The position numbers and the translations under genes were made by a program. From CAVRXT01 sp963725655 (GTDB lineage: Bacteria; Acidobacteriota; Terriglobia; Acidiferrales; UBA7541): a stretch of DNA of 64,000 nt. The notes under the pieces were generated by a model. The model made no database searches, was not told the DNA's origin, and worked only from the letters and a program-made list of their open reading frames with translations. Positions 16,680 through 25,885 of this stretch are shown here, in pieces. The stretch lies in NCBI GenBank assembly GCA_963725655.1, contig CAVRYY010000001.1, positions 744,001 to 808,000 on the forward strand. The letters are read 5' to 3'. Every line of letters starts with the position of its first letter. Position 1 is the first letter of the stretch.

Positions 16680-19600
16680 TTAGTGGGCTGCGAGTGCTTG
16701 CTGCTTATAGCCAGCGCCGCGCAGGGGGCGGCCTGCGGTGACGCCGGTCAGTTTACCGTCTTCGAATTCCAGTTGGCCATTCACGAAGACGTACCTCACG
16801 CCTTTGGCTAGCTGCGCAGGTTGAGCGTAGGTGGCGGTATCTTCAATGATCGCGGGATCGAAAATGGTGATGTCCGCGGAGTAGCCTTCCTTGAGCAAGC
16901 CGCGATCAAGCAGGCGCTCGCGCTGCGCGGGGAGAGAAGTCATCTTGCGGATGGCCTGCTCCAGCGGCATTAAATGTTGATCGCGAACGTAATACCCCAG
17001 AAAACGAGGCATAGCGCCGAAAGCGCGCGGGTGGGAATGGGGTTCAAAAAGTGGACCATCGAGCGACAGCTCACTGGCATCGAGGCACAGGCTGGTCCAA
17101 GGCTGTTTTAGTGCATAGACGAGGTCCCTTTCGCTGGCCATGAAATATAGAGCGCCGGTCTGCCCCTTGTCGGCGATCACGAAATCGAACAGGGCATCGA
17201 GCTGTGATTTCTTTTCTGCAACGGCGATCTGGGCGATGGTCTTGCCGTCGTATTTTTTCAGATCGAGATTCACCACGCCGGAAACCATTACGCCGGCGCC
17301 GTCGCCGCTGTCGAAGTACAAATTTTCCCAGCCGGCATGGTCGGAAGCCATTTCCGCTTTGATTTTCGCGCGGGTGGCAGGGTCATGCAGGCGCACCAGG
17401 AGTTTTTCCATGCCGCCGTCAGCCACCCACGGTGGAAGACTGGAGGCCAAAGCTGTGCCGCCCGCAATATAGGGATACATATCCGCGGTTACGTCCTGGC
17501 CTGCGTCGCGCGCAGCCTGGATCTGGCCGACGATCTTGGGCATATTGCCCCAACGCGTTTTGCCGGAAACCTTGAGATGGAAAATTTCCACCGGGAGATT
17601 GGCTTCCTTGCCGATCCGGAGCGCTTCGGCCACCGCTTGCGGCTCGGTCTGGCCCTCGCTGCGCATGTGCGAACCGTAAATGCCGCCGTATTGCGAGGCG
17701 ACCTTGGCCAACTCGATTAGTTCTTCGGTCGTCGCGTAATGTCCCGGGGGGTAGATGAGCGCGGTGGAAACGCCGAGAGCGCCGTCTTGCATGGCTTGGG
17801 CGACGAGGGCCTTCATTTTTTCCATCTCGCCGGGCGTGGGAGCGCGATTGGCGTCACCGATCACCGCTTCGCGCACCTGGGCGGCGCCCACGTAGGTGCC
17901 AATATTGAGCGGGGTGCCGGATTTTTCGAGGCGTTTGAAATAACCGTCCAGGGTGGTCCAGTCGATGTTGAGTTTGAAGTGGTCGGCGAAAGGCTGCATG
18001 GCCGCAATGGTGAGATCGGTTTGCGGAGCGATCGATGCGCCTTCACCAGTAATTTCACTGGTGATTCCCTGGGAAAGCTTGCTGATGGAACGGTTGTCGA
18101 TCAGCAGGGGATATTCGGATTGTCCGAGCATGTCGATGAAGCCGGGGGAAACCACCAGACCCTTAGCGTCGATTACCTTTTTGGCGTGAGCGTTATCGAG
18201 CTTTCCGATGGCCGCGATTTGCTCGCCGCGAATGGCAATGTCACCGGAGACCCAGGGATTGCCGGTGCCGTCGATGATCGAGCCGTTCTTGATGATTACG
18301 TCGTAATCACTGTTGGCAGTGGATGTGGCGCTGGTGGACGAGCTGGCCGCGGATGGCAACGGGGAGTCGTAGGCGGCGGCTGCGATCTGGCCCAGGGCTT
18401 CACCGGCGATGGTATTGATGGCATCGGGATCGTGCAGGGGCAAGGAGACCATGTTGACGTAGAGAGCCAAGATCAAGTGCTGGCCGCTCGCGGTATCCAT
18501 GTAGCCGGCAAGGCCTTTGCCCTGGATCATGAGTTTCTTGTTCAACGCGTCGTAGGAGCCGTATGTGCCGGTTTTGGCGTGGACGTGGCCGGCAGCGGGC
18601 GAATTTACTTCGATTTTGACCAAAGTGCCGTCCTTACCGAGGATCGGCAGCGCGCGATAGAAGTCGTCGTAATACTTCTGCTGGGACATGTACATCAGGT
18701 AATGAACCATGAAGTCCGGCGAGAAAAACGCGTTACCGCCGGCGCCGTCACTTTGCGCAGCACCACCCAGGTCGAGTCCCGCTCTGGTGAGAAACTGATT
18801 TTCGAGGTCAAAGCCTGCCTGATCGATTTCGCTGGTCTTGTGCGCGAGAACCGATCCGAGAATGAAAGGCATGGAGCTAGCGTGGAGGTTCTGGCTCACC
18901 TTCAGGGTAATTTTCGCTTCCTCCTTGAAGGGCGGGGAGACGTGTTCGGCAACAACGTTGTCCGGCTGATAGTTTGCCGCGAGAGCCTTGAAATCAACCG
19001 AAGTCGTGGGAGGGGCGAGAGCCGAGGCGACGCCTTGTTCCTTCAGCGCCTCCTTCAATACCGTTGCCGCGAAACGGCTGGGTTCGGGAACGCGATAGGA
19101 CTCCATGGTGGGCTTGGCATCGACGGCCAAGCTGCCGGCGAGGGTGACGATGTGTGATCCGTCGGCATTGCCCTTGTCATTATCGTAATGGAGCGAGGTG
19201 GGCGTGCCGGCCTTGCCGGTGGTGACTTGATTGCTGATGGTGACGTAGCTGGTTGGCAAGCCTACCTTCATGGTTGCGGGAGAACCCTCCGTTGAGCCGG
19301 GACTGACGATGACATCGACTACGTTGTCGTTGACGACGATCGGCGACATCACTACGTTTGTTCCCAGTTCGCGATCACCCTCCGGAAAGAGCGTGGCATC
19401 AACCAATACTCTACCGGTTATGCGCTTAATTCCCTTCGCGGCCACCTGGCGCGCGAATTCATGCATCACCATGAGCGGATCGCCGGGCAAGCCCTTGCTA
19501 TCCGGGCCGCCGTAGGAGTGATCTTCGTCTTCAAAGATCATAGTGCCGTTGGGTTGAATGCGGTCCGACAGATCCAGGTCGCCGCTGGCGACCAGCACCA

Positions 19601-19952
19601 GATCGCCTTGCAGGTCGCCGTTTTTCTCGATGGGGCCGGTGCGGTAGATTTTGGTGTGAAAGCGATAGTCGGGACCCAAGAGATCCAACGCGGTGCCGGT
19701 GGTAAGCAATTTGGTGGTAGAGCCGGGCACGAAAAGTTGTGGCGAATTCAGTTCATAGACCACATCGCCGGTATCGGCGGTGATGAATTTGATGCCAAAG
19801 CGGGCGTGAGCGAATTCCGGACGAGCCATTATCGCCTTGATCCGCTGGTCCAGGCTATTGCTAGACTGCGCGAGCAACTCGGTTCCCTGGCAGGTGAGAG
19901 CGAAAGCCACACAACAGAAGACCGCCATGCGAACTAAACTCTTCGTATTCAT
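16680..19952 (-). CDS. Fusion: PBP4-type D,D-carboxypeptidase (S13) + N-acyl-D-amino-acid deacylase
   Basis: This 1090-residue exported fusion begins at ATG 19952 with a signal peptide (about residues 1-29). The S13 half has the three penicillin-binding motifs: STTK at 78-81, SQN at 353-355 and KTG at 460-462. A Ser/Thr/Ala linker (533-549) leads to a D-aminoacylase-like amidohydrolase (550-1090). That half keeps His in GSHMRSE (762) and in EIFHLKVSG (792), but the usual HxH motif is replaced by GFIDMLGQS (604-612). The first half should release terminal D-Ala from peptidoglycan peptides; the second should act on N-acylated D-residues. AGGAAAGG supports the start. It lies 43 bases after the beta-lactamase/VanX fusion gene. 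Confidence 0.88.
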   Translation of the reverse strand: MNTKSLVRMAVFCCVAFALTCQGTELLAQSSNSLDQRIKAIMARPEFAHARFGIKFITADTGDVVYELNSPQLFVPGSTTKLLTTGTALDLLGPDYRFHTKIYRTGPIEKNGDLQGDLVLVASGDLDLSDRIQPNGTMIFEDEDHSYGGPDSKGLPGDPLMVMHEFARQVAAKGIKRITGRVLVDATLFPEGDRELGTNVVMSPIVVNDNVVDVIVSPGSTEGSPATMKVGLPTSYVTISNQVTTGKAGTPTSLHYDNDKGNADGSHIVTLAGSLAVDAKPTMESYRVPEPSRFAATVLKEALKEQGVASALAPPTTSVDFKALAANYQPDNVVAEHVSPPFKEEAKITLKVSQNLHASSMPFILGSVLAHKTSEIDQAGFDLENQFLTRAGLDLGGAAQSDGAGGNAFFSPDFMVHYLMYMSQQKYYDDFYRALPILGKDGTLVKIEVNSPAAGHVHAKTGTYGSYDALNKKLMIQGKGLAGYMDTASGQHLILALYVNMVSLPLHDPDAINTIAGEALGQIAAAAYDSPLPSAASSSTSATSTANSDYDVIIKNGSIIDGTGNPWVSGDIAIRGEQIAAIGKLDNAHAKKVIDAKGLVVSPGFIDMLGQSEYPLLIDNRSISKLSQGITSEITGEGASIAPQTDLTIAAMQPFADHFKLNIDWTTLDGYFKRLEKSGTPLNIGTYVGAAQVREAVIGDANRAPTPGEMEKMKALVAQAMQDGALGVSTALIYPPGHYATTEELIELAKVASQYGGIYGSHMRSEGQTEPQAVAEALRIGKEANLPVEIFHLKVSGKTRWGNMPKIVGQIQAARDAGQDVTADMYPYIAGGTALASSLPPWVADGGMEKLLVRLHDPATRAKIKAEMASDHAGWENLYFDSGDGAGVMVSGVVNLDLKKYDGKTIAQIAVAEKKSQLDALFDFVIADKGQTGALYFMASERDLVYALKQPWTSLCLDASELSLDGPLFEPHSHPRAFGAMPRFLGYYVRDQHLMPLEQAIRKMTSLPAQRERLLDRGLLKEGYSADITIFDPAIIEDTATYAQPAQLAKGVRYVFVNGQLEFEDGKLTGVTAGRPLRGAGYKQQALAAH

Positions 19953-19995
19953 AGGACACCTTTCCTTCAGCTTTGCGAAATGCTCCGACAGAAAA

Positions 19996-22485
19996 TTATT
20001 TGGCCGGGGCGCCAACTTCTCGAGTTGCTAAGGGAGTTGAGCCACCGCTTCGATACAAAGCTTCCGCCGGTGCGATGGAGCGTACCTGGGCCTTTGGGGA
20101 AAGCTGATCAAAGGTGGCATTCAAGATCGGATAGTGCTCCCAACCATTGAAATCGAAATGCCACCATTCGAAGGCGTAAACGAGAAATCCTTCGTCCTCC
20201 ATCGCGTGGCGAAGCACTTCACGGTGCCAACGCTGCAAGGAGGTGCCGCCGGGATAGCCGGGGTAGGAACGCTCGGACATTTCGTCATAGACGCCAACCA
20301 TTTCGATCGGTTTTCCGGTAGCGAGATCGTAGAGGCTCAAGTCCACCGCGCAACCGCGGTTATGGCGTGAACCCTCAATCGGATTGGCCACGAATATTCG
20401 TTTGTCCTCCGGCGTAGCCTCCCAGAATATCTTGGTGACGTACCACGGGCGGTAGGCATCGTGAATGAGCAAGCCGTAGCCCATTTGCTTCAATTTGCGG
20501 TGAGCGCGCAGCAGCGCTTCGGCAGCGGGGCGCTGCAGAAAAGCCCGCGGCTGGGAGTAAATCGGAGTGCTTAGAAAATTGTTGGTGCTCGCGTAGCGAA
20601 TGTCGAGCTTGATCGTTGGATCGAGCGTGGTGAGTTCCACCAGATCGGGCTTCAGAAAGTTTCCGGTTTCCGCTGGCGGATGATTCGCGAGCGCCTGCCG
20701 GCGAAGCTCAGCGAGATTCTTGACCGGGGGAAGGCGGAATATCCCGCTGGCGACATCGCTAATGGCTCGGCGCTTGAATACCACACCGCTCACTTTCACC
20801 TCAGTGGCGTTGCCCGCCGCGTCGCGGGCGAAGATTGCTTTTTCTCCGTCGTACAGTCCGCTGGAAGGAAACTGGAAGACGTCGTCGTTTGAAGTCTCCT
20901 CGAGCGCGTCAAACTCGACCCATTCGATCAAAACGTTCAGATGGCCGTTTTTCTCGAAGACGTACAGGATGTCGTGGTCCCAGCCGTATTCCCCGATCAA
21001 GCCACGCCATTTTGCGGTAATGTCGGGGGGCTGGGGCGTGGGAACCTTTGTGAAAGTCTTGCCATCGAAGTCAATTCCGTTCGCGACCGCCGCGATTTTC
21101 TTTCCATAGCCGGTGAGACCGTCTTCGATCAACTCATCGCCACGTTTGCGGAATTCGAGTTGCGACCCACCCGCTAGCTTGAGCAGGTCCAGGCGGCCCT
21201 GGAGATAGGTGACGTCGAATGCATCGTTGCTGGAGGCATATCGGCCGGCGAGCGCGCGGCCAATTTCCGCGGGAACGGGGCCAGTGGGCAGGGGGAGTGC
21301 GAGCGGTTTTCCTGCGCGATGAGCCAGAAGCACCCGCAAGGCTTCCTCGCCGATGTGGTCGGTGACCGCGTTGGAAGAATCTTTGGTGGCTACCAGCACC
21401 ACTCCGAGTTTGTCATCCGGCAGCAGGCCCAAAGTGGTGGAAAAGCCATAGATGGCGCCGCCGTGGCCGACCATGCGGTGGCCGTCCATGGAACTCACTA
21501 CGAAACCCAGCCCGAAAACGCGGCCGCGAGCGTTGGGAAATTGAGGCGACCACATGTGGGCGAGAGTCTCGGGCTTCAGGATCTCGCCGTTGCTGGTCTT
21601 TCCATGCGCCAGCAGGACGCTGATGAATCGGCCCAGGTCAATCACGTTCGAATACATACTGCCAGCAGGAGCCATTCCGAGTTGAAACGTGGGTGCTTCG
21701 GATACCCGACCGTCGTAAGTCCACATCTGAGCCTTGGCCAGATTTTCCACAATCGCGGGCTCGGGCTGGAACGAGCTGTGGGACAAACCCATAGGATCCA
21801 GAACCGCCGCCTTCAAGTATTTCGCAAACGGCTGGTGGCTATAGGTTTCCAATACATCGCCGACAACGGAAATTGCAGCGTTGGAATACTTGGTGTGGGT
21901 ATTCGGGGCGAAAACGAGCTCGGTATCGTTCAGACTGTGCACCGTGGCCGCGAGCGAGGGCTCACTGGTCTCAAAATAATTTCCTACCGGCGGCTCGCGC
22001 AGCAGACCGGAACGATGGGACATAAGCTGGCGCAGGGTGACTGGCGTTCCAAATGGATTTTTCGGATGAAAGTCAGGGAGATAATCGGTGATCGGAGCAT
22101 CCAAATTGAGTTTGCCGCGCTCGACCAGCTGCATAATTCCAATGTCCGTGAAAAGTTTTGAAACCGAGCCGATACGATATTCGGTTTCGGGGGTGGCGGG
22201 CTTTTTGGCTTTTGGATCGGCCATGCCGAATCCTTCGGACCAGACGATTTGTTGATCGTCGACGATGGCGATCGACAGCCCCGGCAACTGCTTTTCAGCC
22301 ATTTCGCGCTGGATGAATGGGCGGAGCGCATCGGCGACAGCGGCATAGTCTTTTCTCGTGGAGACGTCGGCCGCGTTCTGCGCGGTGGCGCGGATGGCGA
22401 ACGCCAGCGACGCAACAATCAGCAGCCACACCCATCTCGCCGGAATGCCGGTGAAGACTGCGCGCCTACGCCCGCTGGTCAGCAT
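19996..22485 (-). CDS. Fusion: S12 beta-lactamase-fold serine hydrolase + VanX-type D-Ala-D-Ala dipeptidase (M15D)
   Basis: The 829-residue exported protein has a membrane/signal segment at 19-36. The S12 half carries SVSK at 107-110, YSN at 200-202 and the HGG triad equivalent at 341-343; a lipocalin-like middle follows (about 400-580). The VanX half begins near 610. It shows YRPW (Arg at about 679), the zinc motif SRHNRGCAVD (His708, Asp715) and EWWH (Glu773, His776), with spacings matching VanX. VanX enzymes cleave D-Ala-D-Ala; S12 members include D-aminopeptidases and D-stereospecific esterases. Joining them suggests processing of D-amino-acid peptides in the periplasm. The gene lies 25 bases after the racemase gene. 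Confidence 0.88.
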   Translation of the reverse strand: MLTSGRRRAVFTGIPARWVWLLIVASLAFAIRATAQNAADVSTRKDYAAVADALRPFIQREMAEKQLPGLSIAIVDDQQIVWSEGFGMADPKAKKPATPETEYRIGSVSKLFTDIGIMQLVERGKLNLDAPITDYLPDFHPKNPFGTPVTLRQLMSHRSGLLREPPVGNYFETSEPSLAATVHSLNDTELVFAPNTHTKYSNAAISVVGDVLETYSHQPFAKYLKAAVLDPMGLSHSSFQPEPAIVENLAKAQMWTYDGRVSEAPTFQLGMAPAGSMYSNVIDLGRFISVLLAHGKTSNGEILKPETLAHMWSPQFPNARGRVFGLGFVVSSMDGHRMVGHGGAIYGFSTTLGLLPDDKLGVVLVATKDSSNAVTDHIGEEALRVLLAHRAGKPLALPLPTGPVPAEIGRALAGRYASSNDAFDVTYLQGRLDLLKLAGGSQLEFRKRGDELIEDGLTGYGKKIAAVANGIDFDGKTFTKVPTPQPPDITAKWRGLIGEYGWDHDILYVFEKNGHLNVLIEWVEFDALEETSNDDVFQFPSSGLYDGEKAIFARDAAGNATEVKVSGVVFKRRAISDVASGIFRLPPVKNLAELRRQALANHPPAETGNFLKPDLVELTTLDPTIKLDIRYASTNNFLSTPIYSQPRAFLQRPAAEALLRAHRKLKQMGYGLLIHDAYRPWYVTKIFWEATPEDKRIFVANPIEGSRHNRGCAVDLSLYDLATGKPIEMVGVYDEMSERSYPGYPGGTSLQRWHREVLRHAMEDEGFLVYAFEWWHFDFNGWEHYPILNATFDQLSPKAQVRSIAPAEALYRSGGSTPLATREVGAPAK

Positions 22486-22510
22486 GAGTTAGCCCCATAT
22501 CCGGCGTGTT

Positions 22511-23635
22511 TTAGCCGGTAATTACCCGCGCGTCCCAGTCTTGCTGGCGCACGGTAAGTTTTTCTATGCGATCACGCCGCACCACGAAACCCAGGCCCGG
22601 GGTCTTCGGCACACGGATCGTGCCTTGCGGAGTGACTTCCACCGCCGGCTCGATGATGTCTTCGTTCCAATAACGGTGGCTGGCTGAGACGTCGCCGGGA
22701 AGTGTGAAGCCGGGAAGAGTGGACATGGCAATGTTATGCGCGCGCCCGATTCCCGACTCCAGCATTCCGCCGCACCAAACGGGAACGTTTAGTTTACGGC
22801 ACGCTTCCTGCATTCGCCGCGCTTCGGTGTGGCCGCTCACACGGCCGAGCTTGATGTTGATGATCCGGCAGGCCTTCAGCTCGATGGCGGTGAGGGCGTG
22901 TCTGGTGTTGTGGATGCATTCGTCAAGGCAGATCGCCGTTTTGATTCTTGCCTGGAGCTTGGAGTGAGAGTAGATATCATCCCAACTGAGCGGCTGCTCC
23001 ATCATCAAGAGATCGAATTCATCAAGGGCCTTGAGGTGGTCTGCATCATTCAGGTCGTACGCGGAGTTCGCGTCCACCGAAAGGCGAATCTTCAGAAATT
23101 CCTTGCGAACGGCGGCGACGTAGTCGATATCCTTGCCAGGTTTTATTTTCAACTTGATGCGTTGATAACCATCGCGAAGTTCTTCTTCGACGCGCTTGAC
23201 CAGCGAGGCCGGAGTTTCCCGGATCCCGAGCGAGACCCCGCACATAATTTCGTCCAGCGTGCCGCCGAGGAGCTTGGATAGCGAAACGCCCTTGATCTGG
23301 GCTTCCGCGTCCCACAGGGCGTTTTCCACGCCGCTCTTGGCCATTTCGTGGCCGCGAATCTGCACCATTAGCCCGGGCAGTTCCGAGGCGGTGGCCACGC
23401 TCTTTCCGACGACTATAGGAGCGATGAAGTCGGAGAGGATTTGCCACGCAGTGTCAGTAGTTTCGGCATTGTAGCCGGGCGTTTCTCCCGCAGTGACCTC
23501 GCCCCATCCGCTGACGCCGTCGGCGACCACCTCCACCAACACGATGCGGCGATTTTGAACGGTACCAAAACTGGTTTCAAACGGCGACTTCAATCGCATG
23601 TGAATTTCGCGTAGTGCGATGGATTCAATCTTCAT
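22511..23635 (-). CDS. N-succinylamino acid racemase / o-succinylbenzoate synthase-like enolase
   Basis: This 374-residue enolase-superfamily enzyme has all catalytic positions of the NSAR/OSBS family. These are the KLKIK pair (Lys163, Lys165), metal ligands Asp188 (SVDAN), Glu213 (MMEQP) and Asp238 (CLDEC), and the second general base Lys262 (INIKLG). ATG 23635 has GGAG upstream and overlaps the acyltransferase stop by 11 bases, so the two are coupled. In Geobacillus this pairing racemises N-succinyl amino acids within a D-to-L conversion route. No menaquinone genes are nearby, which argues against a MenC role. Confidence 0.88.
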   Translation of the reverse strand: MKIESIALREIHMRLKSPFETSFGTVQNRRIVLVEVVADGVSGWGEVTAGETPGYNAETTDTAWQILSDFIAPIVVGKSVATASELPGLMVQIRGHEMAKSGVENALWDAEAQIKGVSLSKLLGGTLDEIMCGVSLGIRETPASLVKRVEEELRDGYQRIKLKIKPGKDIDYVAAVRKEFLKIRLSVDANSAYDLNDADHLKALDEFDLLMMEQPLSWDDIYSHSKLQARIKTAICLDECIHNTRHALTAIELKACRIINIKLGRVSGHTEARRMQEACRKLNVPVWCGGMLESGIGRAHNIAMSTLPGFTLPGDVSASHRYWNEDIIEPAVEVTPQGTIRVPKTPGLGFVVRRDRIEKLTVRQQDWDARVITG

Positions 23636-24386
23636 ATGGCTCCATGAGGTAACTTCCGCGCTGATCCTCGAATTCAAATCCAGTGGCCGCGAGGCCGCTG
23701 GAAATGTGCCTTTCGAATTGCTTTCGCACGTCCGATTGAATCTTCTCCGCTTCCGCCGGATTCTCCGCGCAGATCTGGCGAATGGAAGAAGGGATTGAAA
23801 TTCGCACTGCGGCGGTTTCCAAAACCGGGGGATCGGAGTTCAAAATGTTTTCGACGCGGGGTGAGCGCAGCCACCACTCTGCGACCAGCCGGTCGGTGGG
23901 CAATCCGGCATGCAAGGGGCTGGTGGTGCGACCGTAAAGATTCGGAATGTAGCGACGGATGATTGCGCCCAGGCGCGCGATATTGAAGTACGCGTTTTTC
24001 AACTGCAGCGGGTCAAACGTCCATTCAATCAAGTCAAAGCCGCGTGCGATTGCGTCCTCACGCTGAGCGAGCTTCAACATACGTCCGACGCCACGATCCT
24101 GATAATCGGGCACCACGCCAACCATGTGCGAATGGAGATAGGTGACTCCGCGGTGGGCGCCGACGAACGCCATCGCAAAGCCAATCGGCTGGTCGCGGTG
24201 AAATGCTCCCAACACCTGTCCCCCCGTCTCCCTGGCCACCACAAACATTTGGTCCGGCACGGTGTCGATTTCGGCGTAATTCCAGATGCGCTGCTGCAGG
24301 TCCACACCGATCCGCATGTCTGGCCCTTCCTGCAGCGGACGAATCAAGATACCCGGCTCTCTCACAGATCCGATGGCCTCAGTCAT
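23625..24386 (-). CDS. GNAT N-acyltransferase of the racemase-linked type (COG3375-like)
   Basis: The 253-residue protein has a GNAT fold. The acetyl/acyl-CoA-binding motif is HMVGVVPDYQDRGVGRMLK (about residues 88-106), preceded by QPIGFAMAFVGAHRG. The C-terminal extension (FDLIEWTFDPLQLKNAYFNI, then YGRTTSPLHAGLPTDR) is characteristic of the acyltransferases encoded beside NSAR genes. The studied Geobacillus homologue is a succinyl-CoA:D-amino-acid N-succinyltransferase, and I infer the same reaction here. It overlaps the permease gene by eight bases and the racemase gene by 11, so three genes are tightly coupled. It is cytoplasmic, with no signal peptide. Confidence 0.85.
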   Translation of the reverse strand: MTEAIGSVREPGILIRPLQEGPDMRIGVDLQQRIWNYAEIDTVPDQMFVVARETGGQVLGAFHRDQPIGFAMAFVGAHRGVTYLHSHMVGVVPDYQDRGVGRMLKLAQREDAIARGFDLIEWTFDPLQLKNAYFNIARLGAIIRRYIPNLYGRTTSPLHAGLPTDRLVAEWWLRSPRVENILNSDPPVLETAAVRISIPSSIRQICAENPAEAEKIQSDVRKQFERHISSGLAATGFEFEDQRGSYLMEPYED

Positions 24387-25821
24387 TGATGGAACTTTCC
24401 TGGTCGTTGGGCTGTGCGGAAGGTTTTGCGGAACGCCGCCAGATTAAATAAATCGGAGCCCCTAATAGAACGATGATCAGGCCAATGCCTGCGCGGACCG
24501 GCTGCGTGGCGATGGTATTCCCGACCAACGCTGCCGCGGCGATGATGAAAAGAATCGGCGTGAAGGGATAAGCCGGCACGCGGTAAGGGCGGTGCGCATC
24601 GGGAAAGCGCTTGCGGTAAATAAAAATGCAGCCTGCGGCGAGCGCGTAAAAGATCCAGCCGATAAATACAACGTATGTGAGCAGCTGTTCGAACGTTCCG
24701 GAGGCCGCTAAGACCGCGGACCAGATGCCCGCCGTACAAATCGCGAAGGCGGGCGTTCCGAACCTTGGGTGAACGCGGGAGAGCGATTTAAAGAACATGC
24801 CGTCCTTGGCCATCGCGTAATAAACGCGTGGGGCATTGAGGATGATGGCATTCGCCGCGCTGAACATGGAAACGAGAATGGCTAGAGCCACCAGTTTGCC
24901 GGCGCCGCCGCCGATGACAGCACCCAGCGCGGTGGCGGCCACGCGCGTTGAAGCAGAAACGCCAGCGGTGCCGAGCGCGGCAACGTAGCCCAAATTTGCG
25001 AAGAGATATATAACGATGAGGGCCGCGGTGCCAATCAAAAAGGCGAGCGGGAAAGTGCGCTGGGGATTGAGCGTTTCGCCGGCGATATAGGTGACGTACT
25101 GCCAGCCTTCGTATGCCCAGAGCACGCTGATCATCGCCAGTCCAAAACCAGCCGCCAAGCCGGAACTAAGCCCGCCCGCAGCCTGATGCGCGGCCGCATC
25201 GCCGAAGACTGGATGCGTTCCACGCCAAAGCAGGACCGTGCCCATGGCAAGAATCGCGACGACCTTGATGGTGGTGGTTACGTTGAGCAGGTTGGCGCTC
25301 TTGCGGGTGCCCAGAACGTTGACGAGGGTGATTACCACGATCATCAGAACGGCAACGATCTTGGTGTTGCTCGCGGAAAGTTGGACGAACTCACCGAGAT
25401 AATTGCCAAAAGCTACCGCCAGCGTGGCAATCGATCCGGAACTGATCACGAAGAACAACGTCCAGCCGAAAAGAAACGCGAGGAATGGCCCGTAGCAATC
25501 GCGTATATAAACGTACAGGCCGCCGGCCCGCGGCTTCATCGCGCTCAATTCGCCGTAGGTCAGCGCGCCCAGCAGGGAAAGTACGCCACCGGATAGCCAT
25601 ACCGTTACCGCAATCGGAACGGAATCGCCTACGGCGCGGAGAACCGCACCCGGCACCAGAAAAATTCCCGAGCCGATCACCGTGCCGATGATCATCAGCA
25701 CCAGATCCCACGTGCCGAGCACGCGGCGAAGCTGATTCGGGGAATCCGAACTGGTGATCACAGCTGGCGGAGCCACTGTACCCGGCGGCGTGCCGGCCAG
25801 GCCGTTTTCAATTCTCGTCAC
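24379..25821 (-). CDS. APC-family amino acid permease
   Basis: The 480-residue protein has about twelve membrane segments. It carries the APC hallmark GTVIGSGIFLVPGAVLRAVG in the first segment (about residues 46-65). LTYGELSAMKPRAGGLYVYI follows in the second to third, and YEGWQYVTYIAGETLNPQRT lies mid-protein. These resemble the LAT/SteT-like branch that moves neutral amino acids, including D-serine or D-alanine in some members. It is first of the leftward operon and overlaps the acyltransferase gene by eight bases, so it likely imports the amino acids released in the periplasm. Substrate stereospecificity cannot be read. Confidence 0.9.
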   Translation of the reverse strand: MTRIENGLAGTPPGTVAPPAVITSSDSPNQLRRVLGTWDLVLMIIGTVIGSGIFLVPGAVLRAVGDSVPIAVTVWLSGGVLSLLGALTYGELSAMKPRAGGLYVYIRDCYGPFLAFLFGWTLFFVISSGSIATLAVAFGNYLGEFVQLSASNTKIVAVLMIVVITLVNVLGTRKSANLLNVTTTIKVVAILAMGTVLLWRGTHPVFGDAAAHQAAGGLSSGLAAGFGLAMISVLWAYEGWQYVTYIAGETLNPQRTFPLAFLIGTAALIVIYLFANLGYVAALGTAGVSASTRVAATALGAVIGGGAGKLVALAILVSMFSAANAIILNAPRVYYAMAKDGMFFKSLSRVHPRFGTPAFAICTAGIWSAVLAASGTFEQLLTYVVFIGWIFYALAAGCIFIYRKRFPDAHRPYRVPAYPFTPILFIIAAAALVGNTIATQPVRAGIGLIIVLLGAPIYLIWRRSAKPSAQPNDQESSIND

Positions 25822-25885
25822 GCGACTCCTTGAGGCTTTATCGATGCATGCTGTGAAGTGCGTGTCATGTGGTTAGCGCCGATAG

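Noticed and set aside
17739..19157. Plus-strand open frame of 472 codons
   Set aside because: It lies opposite the carboxypeptidase/deacylase fusion, whose motifs are clear; the plus frame has no recognisable domain.
19996..22485. Vancomycin-resistance locus
   Set aside because: A VanX-like domain is present, but vanH, vanA/B and vanRS are absent, and the protein is exported and fused to an S12 hydrolase.
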